Source: a virus
DNA: 52,581 nucleotides
IMG/VR virus record: IMGVR_UViG_3300025704_002224
Span: 1-52,581 of that record
Direction: 5' to 3' (one strand)
Part shown: in pieces, positions 31,925 to 40,210 of the stretch
Layout of the letters: the number at the start of each line of letters is the position of its first letter
Numbering within the stretch: position 1 is the stretch's first letter
Program-made: the position numbers and the translations under genes
Notes under the pieces: model-generated
What the model saw: only the letters and a program-made list of their open reading frames with translations
Database searches by the model: none
What the model was told of the DNA's origin: nothing

Positions 31925-32137
31925 ATGTGGAAGGTACTCATCGTGATATGCACACTAGGGAATCCTTGTCTCATGTTCGATGAAGATCCTATAAAATGGT
32001 ACATGTCCGAAACAGAATGCATGAAGACGGCCGAAACAAAAGCGAGTGAAATGACAAATACATTCGTAACTTTTGGGTATTATGTGGAAAGTGAAGCACA
32101 TTCCTGCCTGTACGTGGCACAAGAAAACGAAGCCTAG
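31925..32137 (+). CDS. Small exported Cys protein (paralogue of 30566-30775)
   Basis: 70 residues. MWKVLIVICTLGNPC is a short signal-like start. MSETECMKTAETKASEMTNT, TFGYYVESEAHSCLYVA match the pattern and length of the minus-strand gene at 30566. Probably periplasmic with one or two disulfides. Function unknown. Confidence 0.55.
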   Translation: MWKVLIVICTLGNPCLMFDEDPIKWYMSETECMKTAETKASEMTNTFVTFGYYVESEAHSCLYVAQENEA

Positions 32138-32165
32138 TTGACAAAAATTTAAAGTCTGTTATAAT
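32138..32165 (+). promoter_or_regulatory. Sigma70-like promoter
   Basis: TTGACA (32138-32143), 16-base spacer, TATAAT (32160-32165). It starts a leader of about 68 bases containing GGGTTTATCCTATTGTAGG, which can form small hairpins, before AGGAGA and ATG 32240. Confidence 0.85.
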
Positions 32166-32239
32166 AAAGAGGTAATTTAGGGTTTATCCTATTGTAGGAA
32201 TTATGCCCTCGGTTGCACTCATTAACTATAGGAGATAAT

Positions 32240-33319
32240 ATGAGCAAAGTAAAAATGCTTCTTGACGTTGTAAACGAAGTCAAGAAAGAAGCACCAGATG
32301 ATGTTCCAAATTGGAACAGTAAATTAGCAGAAGCAAAAGTAAATCTACAGAATCAAATAGCAAAAGGCAGATTATTGCCGAGAGGTGTTGAAGACCATCC
32401 ATTAGAACACTTCGCATTCAACTATTCCGTACAGAGAGACGTGAGAGCAGGACATGTCATGAACATCATGAAGAAGTTTGATCCAAGGGTTTGTTGTCCT
32501 GTGTCGGCGGTCAAACGTTCAGACGGAGAGACACTGTACATATTCGATGGGCAACACAGGGCGGTCGCCCTGGCATTACTGGGTTGGACCAAGATACCAG
32601 TGACCATAGTGGAGACAGATGAACCGGCCTTTGACGCAGAGGCGTTCGAGATAGTGAACGACTCAGGTATATTGAGGGCAGGCACGGAAGAGATACACAG
32701 ATGTCTACTGCACAGATACAAGATGGGAGAAACTGAAACAGAACGGGTAGCAACAGCACACGCAGTACAGAAAGTGTTCGACGAGTGTGAGATAGACCTA
32801 GAACCAAAACGTGTCAGGAAGAGTCCAGGCAAGTGTGGACCGAACAAGCACTACTTCTCACATTTTGATTACGCATACAAAGGCATCAAGATGTCAGGCG
32901 AGGAAGGATTGCGTAACGCACTCATGGCCATCAAAGAAGTCTATGGTGACGAAGAAGGCGGAGAGATCAACCAGGGACTGTTCATTGGTCTGATGAAGCA
33001 GTACCAAATGGGTGCAGAGGCCAAGAGGTTAAGCAGACTGCCTGAGGATTGGATGTTGAAGATACTGGCCACAACTAAAAAGGTTTGTCCGAGTGCCACA
33101 CTGATACACACAGCCACGAAGAAACAATGGCAACACGCGAACGGTGTTGGGTGGGACGCACCGGTGGCAATGGGCCATATGCTTAAAGAAGTGTATCAGA
33201 TAGAACAACCAGAAGGCTTCGAACCAAGTTATATGCCCAACGTGACACTGAAATTGGACGAGAGTGACATAGCACCAGATTCAGAGGCACAGACGGCGTT
33301 CAACAAGTATGTCAAATAA
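32240..33319 (+). CDS. ParB/sulfiredoxin-fold protein
   Basis: 359 residues from ATG 32240, with AGGAGA 6 bases upstream. The motif YIFDGQHRAVALALLG (D103-G-Q-H-R) is the ParB/Srx-fold nucleotide site (GxxR). The flanking QNQIAKGRLLPRGVEDHPLE and WTKIPVTIVETDE fit the fold. The C-terminal 200 residues are helical and unassigned (GLFIGLMKQYQMG, WMLKILATTKK). ParB-like domains in phages act as CTP-dependent DNA binders, nucleases or regulators. It is likely early by its promoter and overlaps the next gene by 11 bases. Confidence 0.75.
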   Translation: MSKVKMLLDVVNEVKKEAPDDVPNWNSKLAEAKVNLQNQIAKGRLLPRGVEDHPLEHFAFNYSVQRDVRAGHVMNIMKKFDPRVCCPVSAVKRSDGETLYIFDGQHRAVALALLGWTKIPVTIVETDEPAFDAEAFEIVNDSGILRAGTEEIHRCLLHRYKMGETETERVATAHAVQKVFDECEIDLEPKRVRKSPGKCGPNKHYFSHFDYAYKGIKMSGEEGLRNALMAIKEVYGDEEGGEINQGLFIGLMKQYQMGAEAKRLSRLPEDWMLKILATTKKVCPSATLIHTATKKQWQHANGVGWDAPVAMGHMLKEVYQIEQPEGFEPSYMPNVTLKLDESDIAPDSEAQTAFNKYVK

Positions 33320-33524
33320 ATTTTGCTATTACATATGCACAGTGACCAAGTCAGTCCCAGACTCCATAAACTTCTTCGAGGAAGAGGAGGAGTACGGTTA
33401 CGGACTGCCATGGAAGGATGTACTTGCAGAAGTGGAGCAACACTACAAGGACGGAGCACTTGCAGTGGAACTAGAGATGATAACAGAGGAGCAGTTCAAT
33501 GATAGACTTCCAAAGCCTTATTAA
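33309..33524 (+). CDS. Unknown acidic protein, 71 residues
   Basis: Overlaps both neighbours (11 and 26 bases). Strongly acidic (FFEEEEEYGYG, ELEMITEEQ). Two Cys near the start. No family recognised; the chained overlaps suggest a coupled early unit. Confidence 0.5.
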   Translation: MSNKFCYYICTVTKSVPDSINFFEEEEEYGYGLPWKDVLAEVEQHYKDGALAVELEMITEEQFNDRLPKPY

Positions 33525-34029
33525 TTTACCCGAGATAAACTTTAAGAGCAAGGGAAGACCAGAACTTAAGGAACTTGCGGAATACATTGATCACATGAAA
33601 ACGGATTTGTTCAATGACCGTTGGAGCCAAGTGACCAAAAAACACATAAAAACATCCTTGGTGCTGTACATAAGATCCATGCAGAAGCAGTTGGCACCCA
33701 TGGGATACCATTACAAGGCACAGGACATGGAAGGCAAACAACACCTAGAACATGTGATACCACAGAACAAGATCATAACAGCATACCTACATGACAAGAT
33801 ATCATCAGAAGTTGTACTGCAGATGCCGTTGTGTCTGATTGACGATGCAGACAAGCATATATTAGAAGGCGACTGGCAACAGGCCGGCAACTGGGAGTAT
33901 CCATTTCGCAGATACAAGTTGGCAGGTTACACCAAAGTGATCAAAGATGTGCGTGGCAATGCTGTTGATCTAGACACATACACCATACAAGATCACTTCC
34001 GGATGTTGGGTGTGGTTGACTTATCCTAG
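33499..34029 (+). CDS. Unknown 176-residue protein, weak HNH-like motif
   Basis: Starts MIDFQSLINLPEINFKSKGR. The segment HLEHVIPQNKII at about residue 83 looks like the EHxxP motif of HNH/His-Me finger nucleases, but the later Asn/His residues are not evident. Rich in Lys, Leu and His. It is the last gene before a new promoter. Function unknown; nuclease is a guess. Confidence 0.5.
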   Translation: MIDFQSLINLPEINFKSKGRPELKELAEYIDHMKTDLFNDRWSQVTKKHIKTSLVLYIRSMQKQLAPMGYHYKAQDMEGKQHLEHVIPQNKIITAYLHDKISSEVVLQMPLCLIDDADKHILEGDWQQAGNWEYPFRRYKLAGYTKVIKDVRGNAVDLDTYTIQDHFRMLGVVDLS

Positions 34030-34043
34030 TATTTGTGTATAAT
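34016..34043 (+). promoter_or_regulatory. Sigma70-like promoter
   Basis: TTGACT (34016-34021), 16-base spacer, TATAAT (34038-34043). The leader of about 66 bases contains the palindrome ACCAGAGCTGGT (near 34062). Confidence 0.72.
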
Positions 34044-34115
34044 TAAAAACAGCAAATCCACCAGAGCTGGTACGATACCAATTCTCATTTGCAATCTAAA
34101 AATTAGAGACACTTT

Positions 34116-34208
34116 ATGTCGATGATGGATAGAATAGCCGGAGGCGGAGCAAAACAATCCTACGCCAAAGGCGAGGTTGGAGTCAATAACGGACTGGTGG
34201 AGAGCTAA
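34116..34208 (+). CDS. Small peptide gene, 30 residues
   Basis: ATG 34116 to TAA 34206-34208. Gly-rich and hydrophilic (MSMMDRIAGGGAKQSYAKGE). The next gene starts 6 bases later, so it may be a leader peptide or an upstream cistron. Weak support beyond promoter and spacing. Confidence 0.35.
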   Translation: MSMMDRIAGGGAKQSYAKGEVGVNNGLVES

Positions 34209-34213
34209 ACATT

Positions 34214-34723
34214 ATGCCAAGCGAGAAAACAAAAAAATTACTGGAAGGACTGGGCAAGATCACAGACTCTGCACCCAGCAGGTTCGAACAACAGAAGTTC
34301 CATTCCTACACCAACAGATACTATCCCAACCTGTTAAACAAACTGCCGGCATCCTACGACAAAGCCAAGAGAAAGAAGGACGAAGACGGAGACGAGTACA
34401 TCATGATAGACAGGGTGTATGGATCACTGTATGAGAATGCACTGCACCAAAAAGACGGCACAATCTACACAGGCAAGCTCTACAGCAAACGTAGACTGGT
34501 TACCCAAAAGGATGCAATGACCAATGAGAAGAACAACTTCTACAGTGCCTGCGTGAGCACAGCGGATGGTAGATGGTTTGACAACTGTGGATTTCCAATA
34601 GAAGCACCCACCAAACTGGAACCAGAGAAACAGCCAGATCCGGAAGAATTGGAACTGGAGAGACAAAGGAAACTGGAAAACGCAAAGGCCAAAGAGGCAG
34701 AGATACTGGCCAACCTCAAATAA
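34214..34723 (+). CDS. Unknown 169-residue protein
   Basis: Basic N-terminus, central region with Tyr and Asp (DEYIMIDRVYGSLYENALHQ) and a highly charged helical end (PEELELERQRKLENAKAKEA). Two Cys in the middle (SACVSTADGRWFDNCGFP). No family recognised. It ends just upstream of the promoter of the second TTT operon. Confidence 0.55.
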   Translation: MPSEKTKKLLEGLGKITDSAPSRFEQQKFHSYTNRYYPNLLNKLPASYDKAKRKKDEDGDEYIMIDRVYGSLYENALHQKDGTIYTGKLYSKRRLVTQKDAMTNEKNNFYSACVSTADGRWFDNCGFPIEAPTKLEPEKQPDPEELELERQRKLENAKAKEAEILANLK

Positions 34724-34736
34724 CCAACAAAGACTA

Positions 34737-34765
34737 TAGACATTCAATCTCAAATATGATATAAT
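34737..34765 (+). promoter_or_regulatory. Sigma70-like promoter for the second TTT operon
   Basis: TAGACA (34737-34742), 17-base spacer, TATAAT (34760-34765). The 27-base leader carries AAAGGA before ATG 34799. Confidence 0.8.
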
Positions 34766-34798
34766 TTGTTGTAAAACTCAAATAAAAGGAAAAATAAT

Positions 34799-35716
34799 AT
34801 GAAAAAGATATTGTCAGTTCTTCTGTCGGCTTTTCTTCTTTTCACGGCAGACGTTCTTGCTGGTGATAAAATAATTGTGTTGAATACAGCCAGTAACAAT
34901 GGAACAATGTTCTCGCAATCAACAGCATATGCAGAAGATTTTAAAAACATGGGATACGATGTTGAATTCGTGTCTCCGGGTAACGCTTGTAAGGCTTGGG
35001 CATACCTACAGAAAGTGCCATCCAACCAACCCGTGTTTATAAACATAGATGCTTACGGACAGGCCAAACCTGCATCTGGACTTTTACAAAACTGTGGTCC
35101 AATATTGGCCAGCAAGAAAGATCTTGTTGCCGCTTACTTAGATCATTTCCATGTGTGTACAATAAATGGATCGGCCGATGAATTATTTTCTAAGGGTGCG
35201 AGCACAAGGATAGGCACTAACAAGCCTGGTGGATTTTGGCAACCGGTGGTTGATAAAATCAATAAAGAAAATAAATCAAGTCATAAGAGGATACAGTACG
35301 GCGGCAGTGGAGACACGAGAAAAGCATTACTTTCAGGCGAAGTGGATTATGTGTTCTTATCAACACGCCACACATACAAACTAGAAAATGCGGGAGCAAC
35401 TTGTTTTGCCGAGTTCACTGATTCTAAAAAACTCAAATACGAACACACTGTTAACGACCTGTCAGCAGGTAAGGATAAATTTGATTCTAGTTTCGCGACT
35501 GGTTGGAGTTTGTTCAATGCTGACAAGAAAATGGTTAAGCAACTGAGAGTGCAGATTAGATCGTTATTTGAAAATGATAGTAACATCATCAAAGCATTAG
35601 GCGGTTCAACACCGATCAACTATTACGGTTGGGACAAATCTATTTCTGCTAGGGTGAAATGGGTAAACGGCTCTATAGATAGATGGGCACAGGCTATGAA
35701 GCAGGCCGCTCAATAA
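34799..35716 (+). CDS. tctC: TctC-like periplasmic substrate-binding protein (second)
   Basis: 305 residues. Signal peptide MKKILSVLLSAFLLFTADVLA, cleaved before GDK. The mature part has the TctC-like segments IGTNKPGGFWQPVVDKINKE, then IQYGGSGDTRKALLSGEVDY, where the ligand-dependent hinge region is expected. It differs clearly from the first TctC (7470), so it is not a recent copy. Two extra Cys pairs are visible (PGNACKAW, LQNCGPI, FHVCTI). It would feed the permease encoded after it. Order here is C-A, the reverse of the first pair. More AT-rich than the first TTT pair. Confidence 0.8.
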   Translation: MKKILSVLLSAFLLFTADVLAGDKIIVLNTASNNGTMFSQSTAYAEDFKNMGYDVEFVSPGNACKAWAYLQKVPSNQPVFINIDAYGQAKPASGLLQNCGPILASKKDLVAAYLDHFHVCTINGSADELFSKGASTRIGTNKPGGFWQPVVDKINKENKSSHKRIQYGGSGDTRKALLSGEVDYVFLSTRHTYKLENAGATCFAEFTDSKKLKYEHTVNDLSAGKDKFDSSFATGWSLFNADKKMVKQLRVQIRSLFENDSNIIKALGGSTPINYYGWDKSISARVKWVNGSIDRWAQAMKQAAQ

Positions 35717-37020
35717 GGCCAGTGGACTTTCTACTTGCAATCATACTAGGTATATTTGCAGGAACATTTGCAGGTTTACTCCCAGGGGTGGGGGCAACCG
35801 TAAGTGTCTTAATTCTATTCCCAGTACTGCTTACATTTGATCCTATAAACATCATTGTTTGTTTCGTCAGTTTGTATTCCATGACGCAGTATGTTGGAAG
35901 TGTACCCGCATTATTGCTAGGTGTTCCTGGGGAAGCCAGTTCATTACCTGCAGTCATTGAAGGGCAAAAACTAAAACAACAGAACAAGATTAGTGATGCT
36001 ATTGCATACACGGCAATCGGATCCCTCGTGGGATCGGTAATCGTCGTGGCACTTACACTTATCAGCGGACCGCTTATTGAGAACCTTGCTAAAATTTATA
36101 GGACACCTCTTCAGACTGTTTTGATCTTTTTAGTGCTGACGATGATGTTTTTCTACAAGGAAAATAAGAAATTTACTAATCTTGTGTTAATGATCGCTGG
36201 TTACGTACTTGGCATGATAGGCATACACGGAGACCTTAATCGAGAATTTTTAACATTTGGTAACGTTAATCTCTACAGTGGTCTGCCTATGTTTCCAGTG
36301 CTACTTTCATTATTTGTATTTCCATTATTCTTAAAGACTGTAGACACTCCTACTAGAAATATTTCACCTTTCAAAATAAGGCTATCGTACTTTGTGACCT
36401 TTTTCAAACACAGTACAAGTAGCCTACGCGGAACACTACTAGGATTCATAGGAGGCTTTTGTCCTGGGATGACACACGCCTTCAGTAGTCAACTGGCATA
36501 CACAACAGAAAAAGCAATCAGTAAAGACAGTCTAAAAAGTGTTATAAGTTCTGAAACGGCCAACAATGCCGGAGCGTTCAGTGCCGTGTTGCCATTGATA
36601 ATCCTCGGCATTCCTATATCAAGCAGTGAGGCTCTACTGCTGGCTATCCTGGAAACAAAATCTTTTGCATTCAGCCTTAATGAGTTTATTCCTATCTTGC
36701 AGAAATCAGCGGTGGCATTATTAATTGTAAACGTCATAGGGATTATCATTGCATGGCCACTTGCTAAACATGTTTGCAAAATATTTCTTATAAATCAAAA
36801 AAAATTATACACATTTTTGTTTCTATCCTTGGTCATGCTGAATTACTATATTGGTGGCCTTTACTACAGCGAATATTACTACATGATAGTTTTATTATGT
36901 TTTATGCCGGTAGGCTATCTGTTACGCAAAGTAAACACAATGCCGTTGATATTTTGCTTTATAATAGCGAACTACAGTATCGAACTCATGTGGATTTTTT
37001 ACCAACTATACCTAATGTGA
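35683..37020 (+). CDS. tctA: TctA-family permease (second)
   Basis: 445 residues if it starts at ATG 35683; a GTG at 35722, just after the tctC stop, is the likely alternative. About 10-12 membrane segments. GTFAGLLPGVGATVSVLI and LLGVPGEASSLPAVIEGQKL are the two TctA signatures. A second loop FIGGFCPGMTHAFSSQLAYT and GIPISSSEALLLAILE mirror them, as expected from the internal duplication. It overlaps tctC by up to 34 bases. Together with 6041 this is a second, distinct carboxylate-type importer on a phage. No TctB gene is found. Confidence 0.85.
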   Translation: MGTGYEAGRSIRPVDFLLAIILGIFAGTFAGLLPGVGATVSVLILFPVLLTFDPINIIVCFVSLYSMTQYVGSVPALLLGVPGEASSLPAVIEGQKLKQQNKISDAIAYTAIGSLVGSVIVVALTLISGPLIENLAKIYRTPLQTVLIFLVLTMMFFYKENKKFTNLVLMIAGYVLGMIGIHGDLNREFLTFGNVNLYSGLPMFPVLLSLFVFPLFLKTVDTPTRNISPFKIRLSYFVTFFKHSTSSLRGTLLGFIGGFCPGMTHAFSSQLAYTTEKAISKDSLKSVISSETANNAGAFSAVLPLIILGIPISSSEALLLAILETKSFAFSLNEFIPILQKSAVALLIVNVIGIIIAWPLAKHVCKIFLINQKKLYTFLFLSLVMLNYYIGGLYYSEYYYMIVLLCFMPVGYLLRKVNTMPLIFCFIIANYSIELMWIFYQLYLM

Positions 37021-37112
37021 TAATAAACAGTCAGCCTGTTGAAAAACTTTAAGTATTATAACTATGTACACTATATATAACGGAGTCAAAAAAACAAAAC
37101 AAATCTAGCACA

Positions 37113-38189
37113 ATGAATTTCCATTACAAAGTAGGAAGTGAAATATTTTTCAACAAACTACAAGCGATTCAAAAAAACGTAGAAACAACAGACCCAATAT
37201 ACCTGGAAGATCCCTATGAAGATGCTGATTTTTCTGTAGTGCCAGAACAATCTCTGGATGATCTCATCGCCGCTCATCTTCGTCAGTTGAGAGAGAGCCA
37301 TGAAAAAATTAAGTTGTATTACTCAGGGGGATCTGATAGTCATCTATTATTGGACAGCATTGTCAAGAACAACATTCATGTGGACGAGATAATTTGCCTA
37401 AAGAGCGGTATTCCCCCTGCCGATTTTGAAATTGATAAATTTGCCATACCTGCTCTATCAAACTATGCAGGACAGTTGAAAGGGACAAAAATAACCATCA
37501 AAACTCCAACAATGCAGGATTATTTTGATTACTACAAAGATGGAATAACCAATGATAAGATCCAATCCGGAATGGCAGGAACACACAACTATTTTAGACT
37601 ACTTTGGTCCAAGGACATCTTTGTGCAAGAACGCCACACTGGCACCTTACATATACGAGGATTAGAGAAACCTAGAATTGTAAAGCATGGAACAGAATAT
37701 TATGCGTATATTCTTGACACAGAGATGGAACCCCACGAAAACAACTATCAATTTTACAGTGCCATGGCCACAATACAAATTAAACAGTGTCATATGTATC
37801 TGGAAAAAATACAACAACTTGGACAAAACACACACATACCAAATATTTGGGAAGAGACTGTTGGCAAATCTATGACAGACCATGCATTTCCTCCGAAAGA
37901 AATATACTTCGGCCAGGTGGATAATTTTATAACTTTCAAAGGATATAAATTTTACTACAGCAACAACAAAGATAGAATTGCCATAAATTGGTGTTGTGAA
38001 AATCATCCGAATCTATTGTTTTTATGGCATGAAAGTTTACAAGAACTCAAATCCCTGACTAAAAATCAATGGTGGAATGATGGTAGACCTGAAATGGGCA
38101 CAACCGGTGTGTTGAGTAAATTCAGGTGTCTAACCAAAAAAGCAATCAAAACAGTCGACGAACTCTATCCCAACGGCTTCAAACCATAA
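37113..38189 (+). CDS. PP-loop ATP pyrophosphatase (asparagine-synthetase-like)
   Basis: 358 residues. IKLYYSGGSDSHLLLDSI contains the PP-loop S71-G-G-S-D-S, which binds ATP and releases pyrophosphate. VDEIICLKSGIPPADFEIDK and LSNYAGQLKGTKITIKTPT fit the N-type ATP-PPase fold. It has no glutamine-amidotransferase domain (no N-terminal Cys), so ammonia or another nucleophile would be used. It may activate a carboxylate or tRNA-type substrate as an adenylate. It follows the second TTT operon and is similarly AT-rich, which hints at a shared metabolic purpose. Confidence 0.75.
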   Translation: MNFHYKVGSEIFFNKLQAIQKNVETTDPIYLEDPYEDADFSVVPEQSLDDLIAAHLRQLRESHEKIKLYYSGGSDSHLLLDSIVKNNIHVDEIICLKSGIPPADFEIDKFAIPALSNYAGQLKGTKITIKTPTMQDYFDYYKDGITNDKIQSGMAGTHNYFRLLWSKDIFVQERHTGTLHIRGLEKPRIVKHGTEYYAYILDTEMEPHENNYQFYSAMATIQIKQCHMYLEKIQQLGQNTHIPNIWEETVGKSMTDHAFPPKEIYFGQVDNFITFKGYKFYYSNNKDRIAINWCCENHPNLLFLWHESLQELKSLTKNQWWNDGRPEMGTTGVLSKFRCLTKKAIKTVDELYPNGFKP

Positions 38190-38213
38190 TAAAATAGCCA
38201 TTTTTTCCAGCGG

Positions 38214-38242
38214 TTGACGGTTATACCATTACCATGTATAAT
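38214..38242 (+). promoter_or_regulatory. Sigma70-like promoter
   Basis: TTGACG (38214-38219), 17-base spacer, TATAAT (38237-38242). The leader of about 19 bases has AAAGGAGAG before ATG 38268. Confidence 0.82.
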
Positions 38243-38267
38243 AGTGGTAACAAAGGAGAGAAAGACA

Positions 38268-38621
38268 ATGTATAAATGTTCAGCAAAAGCAAGTTTGGTG
38301 GTAGATCAGATTAGATCTAGATGCCAAGAAGACACACAGACCAACAACAAATGGAGAGGCAGATCAGGAAACTACATGTACATCATGGGCAGAGAAAATG
38401 CCGATGGCAAGGCTACAGGTGTAGTTCACAAGATCGCAGATGACGGATCTCACAAGTTGTGTGGTTCTTTCAAGATCATGAGTGATGGTATCATAACAAG
38501 GTTCACAGGTCTAAGTAAAGCGGACTGGAACAATGCTATGAGAAATGCGGAAGCCGAGTACAAAGTGAAGTACGAAGCGGAAACAACAGAACCAGCAACA
38601 GAACAAAAAGTTGCAGTTTAA
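38268..38621 (+). CDS. Unknown early protein, 117 residues
   Basis: From ATG 38268 with AAAGGAGAG at good spacing (MYKCSAKASLVVDQIRSRCQ). Hydrophilic, Lys/Gly/Asn-rich, two to three Cys. A short beta segment (SGNYMYIMGRENADGKATGV) may be a small fold. Strong promoter and Shine-Dalgarno site point to high early expression. No family recognised. Confidence 0.65.
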   Translation: MYKCSAKASLVVDQIRSRCQEDTQTNNKWRGRSGNYMYIMGRENADGKATGVVHKIADDGSHKLCGSFKIMSDGIITRFTGLSKADWNNAMRNAEAEYKVKYEAETTEPATEQKVAV

Positions 38622-38628
38622 AATTGAT

Positions 38629-38705
38629 GATGCAGACGACGTGGGCTCGAGTTCCCCTAGTGCTAGAGATAAGCCAATTCAAAAAAATCTCGGCCCACAC
38701 GCATC
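38629..38705 (+). ncRNA. Candidate structured RNA element before the lysin gene
   Basis: GATGC (38629-38633) pairs with GCATC (38701-38705). Inside, GTGGGC-T-CGAG (38641-38651) pairs with CTCG-GCCCAC (38689-38698), 10 bp with one bulge. The 37-base inner part holds CTAG-TG-CTAG. No T run follows and it does not read as a tRNA. It could be a leader element controlling the hydrolase gene at 38713. Confidence 0.5.
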
Positions 38706-38712
38706 TTAGATT

Positions 38713-39360
38713 ATGTTAAAAAAATATCTTAGAAGATTTGTTTATTTCTGCATAGCAGTAGTATTTGTGATCGCAGGTGCATGGGTGGCCGGGACGTTCA
38801 ATCCAAACGATTACACAGTGCAAAAGATTGAGGACGAGTTCCACAAGAAAGAAATGCGGATAATAGAAGAACTTGGTTTGAAAGAACCAGAATTTGAGTT
38901 CTCTGACAAGGTTTCTTTTATTAATGCCACATCCACATGTGTTTCATATCTTAACTGGACCACAGACAAAGACAAGAGGGTGCCAATCAGCATCATAATT
39001 GCCATGGCGGGCATAGAGAGTGCATGGGGTACCAGCAGATTTGCCACAGAAGGCAATGCATTATTTGGTGTGAGGACATGGAGTCTTGATACTGTACCAC
39101 ACATGAAAGCCCTGGGTAATCCAGATGCCAGTTGGGGTGTAAAGAAATACAAGACGAAATGTCAATCAATCAAGGACATGATAAGGATATTGAACACACA
39201 TCCTGCGTATGAAAAATTTAGATCTGCAAGAGAATTACAACTGGAAACAGGCACCTGGAACTATCGTGAACTGCTGTCGGGCATGACTGCTTGGAGCACC
39301 AACCCAGACTATGCGGAAATCATACTTCAAACCATAGTTGACAATAAATTACCTCAATAG
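38713..39360 (+). CDS. Membrane-anchored glucosaminidase-type peptidoglycan hydrolase
   Basis: 215 residues. An N-terminal signal-anchor (FVYFCIAVVFVIAGAWVAG, residues 9-28) precedes a stalk of about 45 residues and a glucosaminidase domain. IIAMAGIESAWGTSRFATE carries the catalytic Glu E102, and GNALFGVRTWS is the family follow-on. It resembles the C-terminal domain of Bax/FlgJ. The anchored form suggests a signal-arrest-release type endolysin or cell-wall remodeller, acting in the periplasm. The ATG follows the structured element. Confidence 0.82.
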   Translation: MLKKYLRRFVYFCIAVVFVIAGAWVAGTFNPNDYTVQKIEDEFHKKEMRIIEELGLKEPEFEFSDKVSFINATSTCVSYLNWTTDKDKRVPISIIIAMAGIESAWGTSRFATEGNALFGVRTWSLDTVPHMKALGNPDASWGVKKYKTKCQSIKDMIRILNTHPAYEKFRSARELQLETGTWNYRELLSGMTAWSTNPDYAEIILQTIVDNKLPQ

Positions 39361-39371
39361 TATAATAAACT

Positions 39372-39734
39372 ATGGGATTCATACAAATGAAACTGCCTAA
39401 AAGAATCAAGCACAAGATCGAGAACTCTCATAGGAACAGACAAGCACAGGCCAATCATGAGGAATGGTTAGCATCACAGGGACTAGACACATACACATTG
39501 AAGAAGAACACAAGAAAATTCACAGGCTACGAAATACCCAAGTACGAAGCAGATCCCAACCAACCCAAGTGCGGTGACAAGATACCCGTGAAAGGTGGAA
39601 ACAAAAGAGAAGAGATGAAGTACTCCGGTGAAAGGAGACTGCTAGGTATTGGTATGATGCACAAAAGCAATCTTGTTCCTGTATGGGACGAAGAAGGTGC
39701 AAAAGAGATCACTGCCATGAAAGGCAACAAGTAA
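39372..39734 (+). CDS. Conserved T4-like phage protein, 120 residues
   Basis: Basic protein. The C-terminal YSGERRLLGIGMMHKSNLVP matches a short protein I recall from marine T4-like phages; its role is not known. GYEIPKYEADPNQPKCGDKI precedes it. Its stop overlaps the next start (TAATG). Confidence 0.68.
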   Translation: MGFIQMKLPKRIKHKIENSHRNRQAQANHEEWLASQGLDTYTLKKNTRKFTGYEIPKYEADPNQPKCGDKIPVKGGNKREEMKYSGERRLLGIGMMHKSNLVPVWDEEGAKEITAMKGNK

Positions 39735-39979
39735 TGAAGATCAGATATTACCAAAAGATCGACGGATGGAGATGGCTAGGATTTATCCTGGCAATGGTCA
39801 GTGCATTCACACTGAGTGGTGGTAATCCTGACGTGCAATGGATTGGATGGGCGGTGGCACTCATATCATGTAGCATATGGATATGGATGGGCATAAAGGA
39901 CAAGGATACACCCAGGGCATTGATGGAACTGATGTACCTACTATTGGCCATCAGAGGCGTGTTCAATTGGCTATCATAA
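39734..39979 (+). CDS. Small membrane protein, 81 residues
   Basis: From ATG 39734 in a TAATG overlap (MKIRYYQKIDGWRWLG). Three hydrophobic segments at about 13-28, 34-52 and 61-78. Short loops; probably an inner-membrane protein of PQ-loop-like size, but no PQ motif. It may alter membrane properties during infection. Function unknown. Confidence 0.62.
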   Translation: MKIRYYQKIDGWRWLGFILAMVSAFTLSGGNPDVQWIGWAVALISCSIWIWMGIKDKDTPRALMELMYLLLAIRGVFNWLS

Positions 39980-40024
39980 CAAAAAACGTAACAAAGACAA
40001 CACTTCTAGCAAGATCAACTTGGG

Positions 40025-40052
40025 TTGACGTATTTGGAAAATATGCTATAAT
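40025..40052 (+). promoter_or_regulatory. Sigma70-like promoter with leaderless spacing
   Basis: TTGACG (40025-40030), 16-base spacer, TATAAT (40047-40052). Predicted start is exactly ATG 40059. Confidence 0.82.
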
Positions 40053-40058
40053 TGTTGT

Positions 40059-40202
40059 ATGATTAAACTAATAATACTATTTGCAATCTTCCTAGCGGTA
40101 TATCCGATGATAGGTGAAGGTTGGGCGGCATTCAGCAATGACTTCAATGTTGCTGGTGTGTCTGACTTCATATCAGAGCAGATTGCAAAATTTAAACAGT
40201 AA
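40059..40202 (+). CDS. Small membrane or exported protein, 47 residues
   Basis: ATG 40059 coincides with the predicted transcription start, and no Shine-Dalgarno site exists. MIKLIILFAIFLAVYPMIG is one hydrophobic helix or signal peptide, followed by a polar tail (GVSDFISEQIAKFKQ). The next gene, a lipoprotein, starts 8 bases later. It heads an exported-protein cassette. Function unknown. Confidence 0.6.
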   Translation: MIKLIILFAIFLAVYPMIGEGWAAFSNDFNVAGVSDFISEQIAKFKQ

Positions 40203-40210
40203 GGATAACA

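Noticed and set aside
38641-38698. tRNA gene in the structured region
   Set aside because: The stem ends and a GAAC-type segment on the minus strand resemble a tRNA, but there is no proper T-loop (TTCGA/TTCAA in stem), anticodon arm or CCA end.
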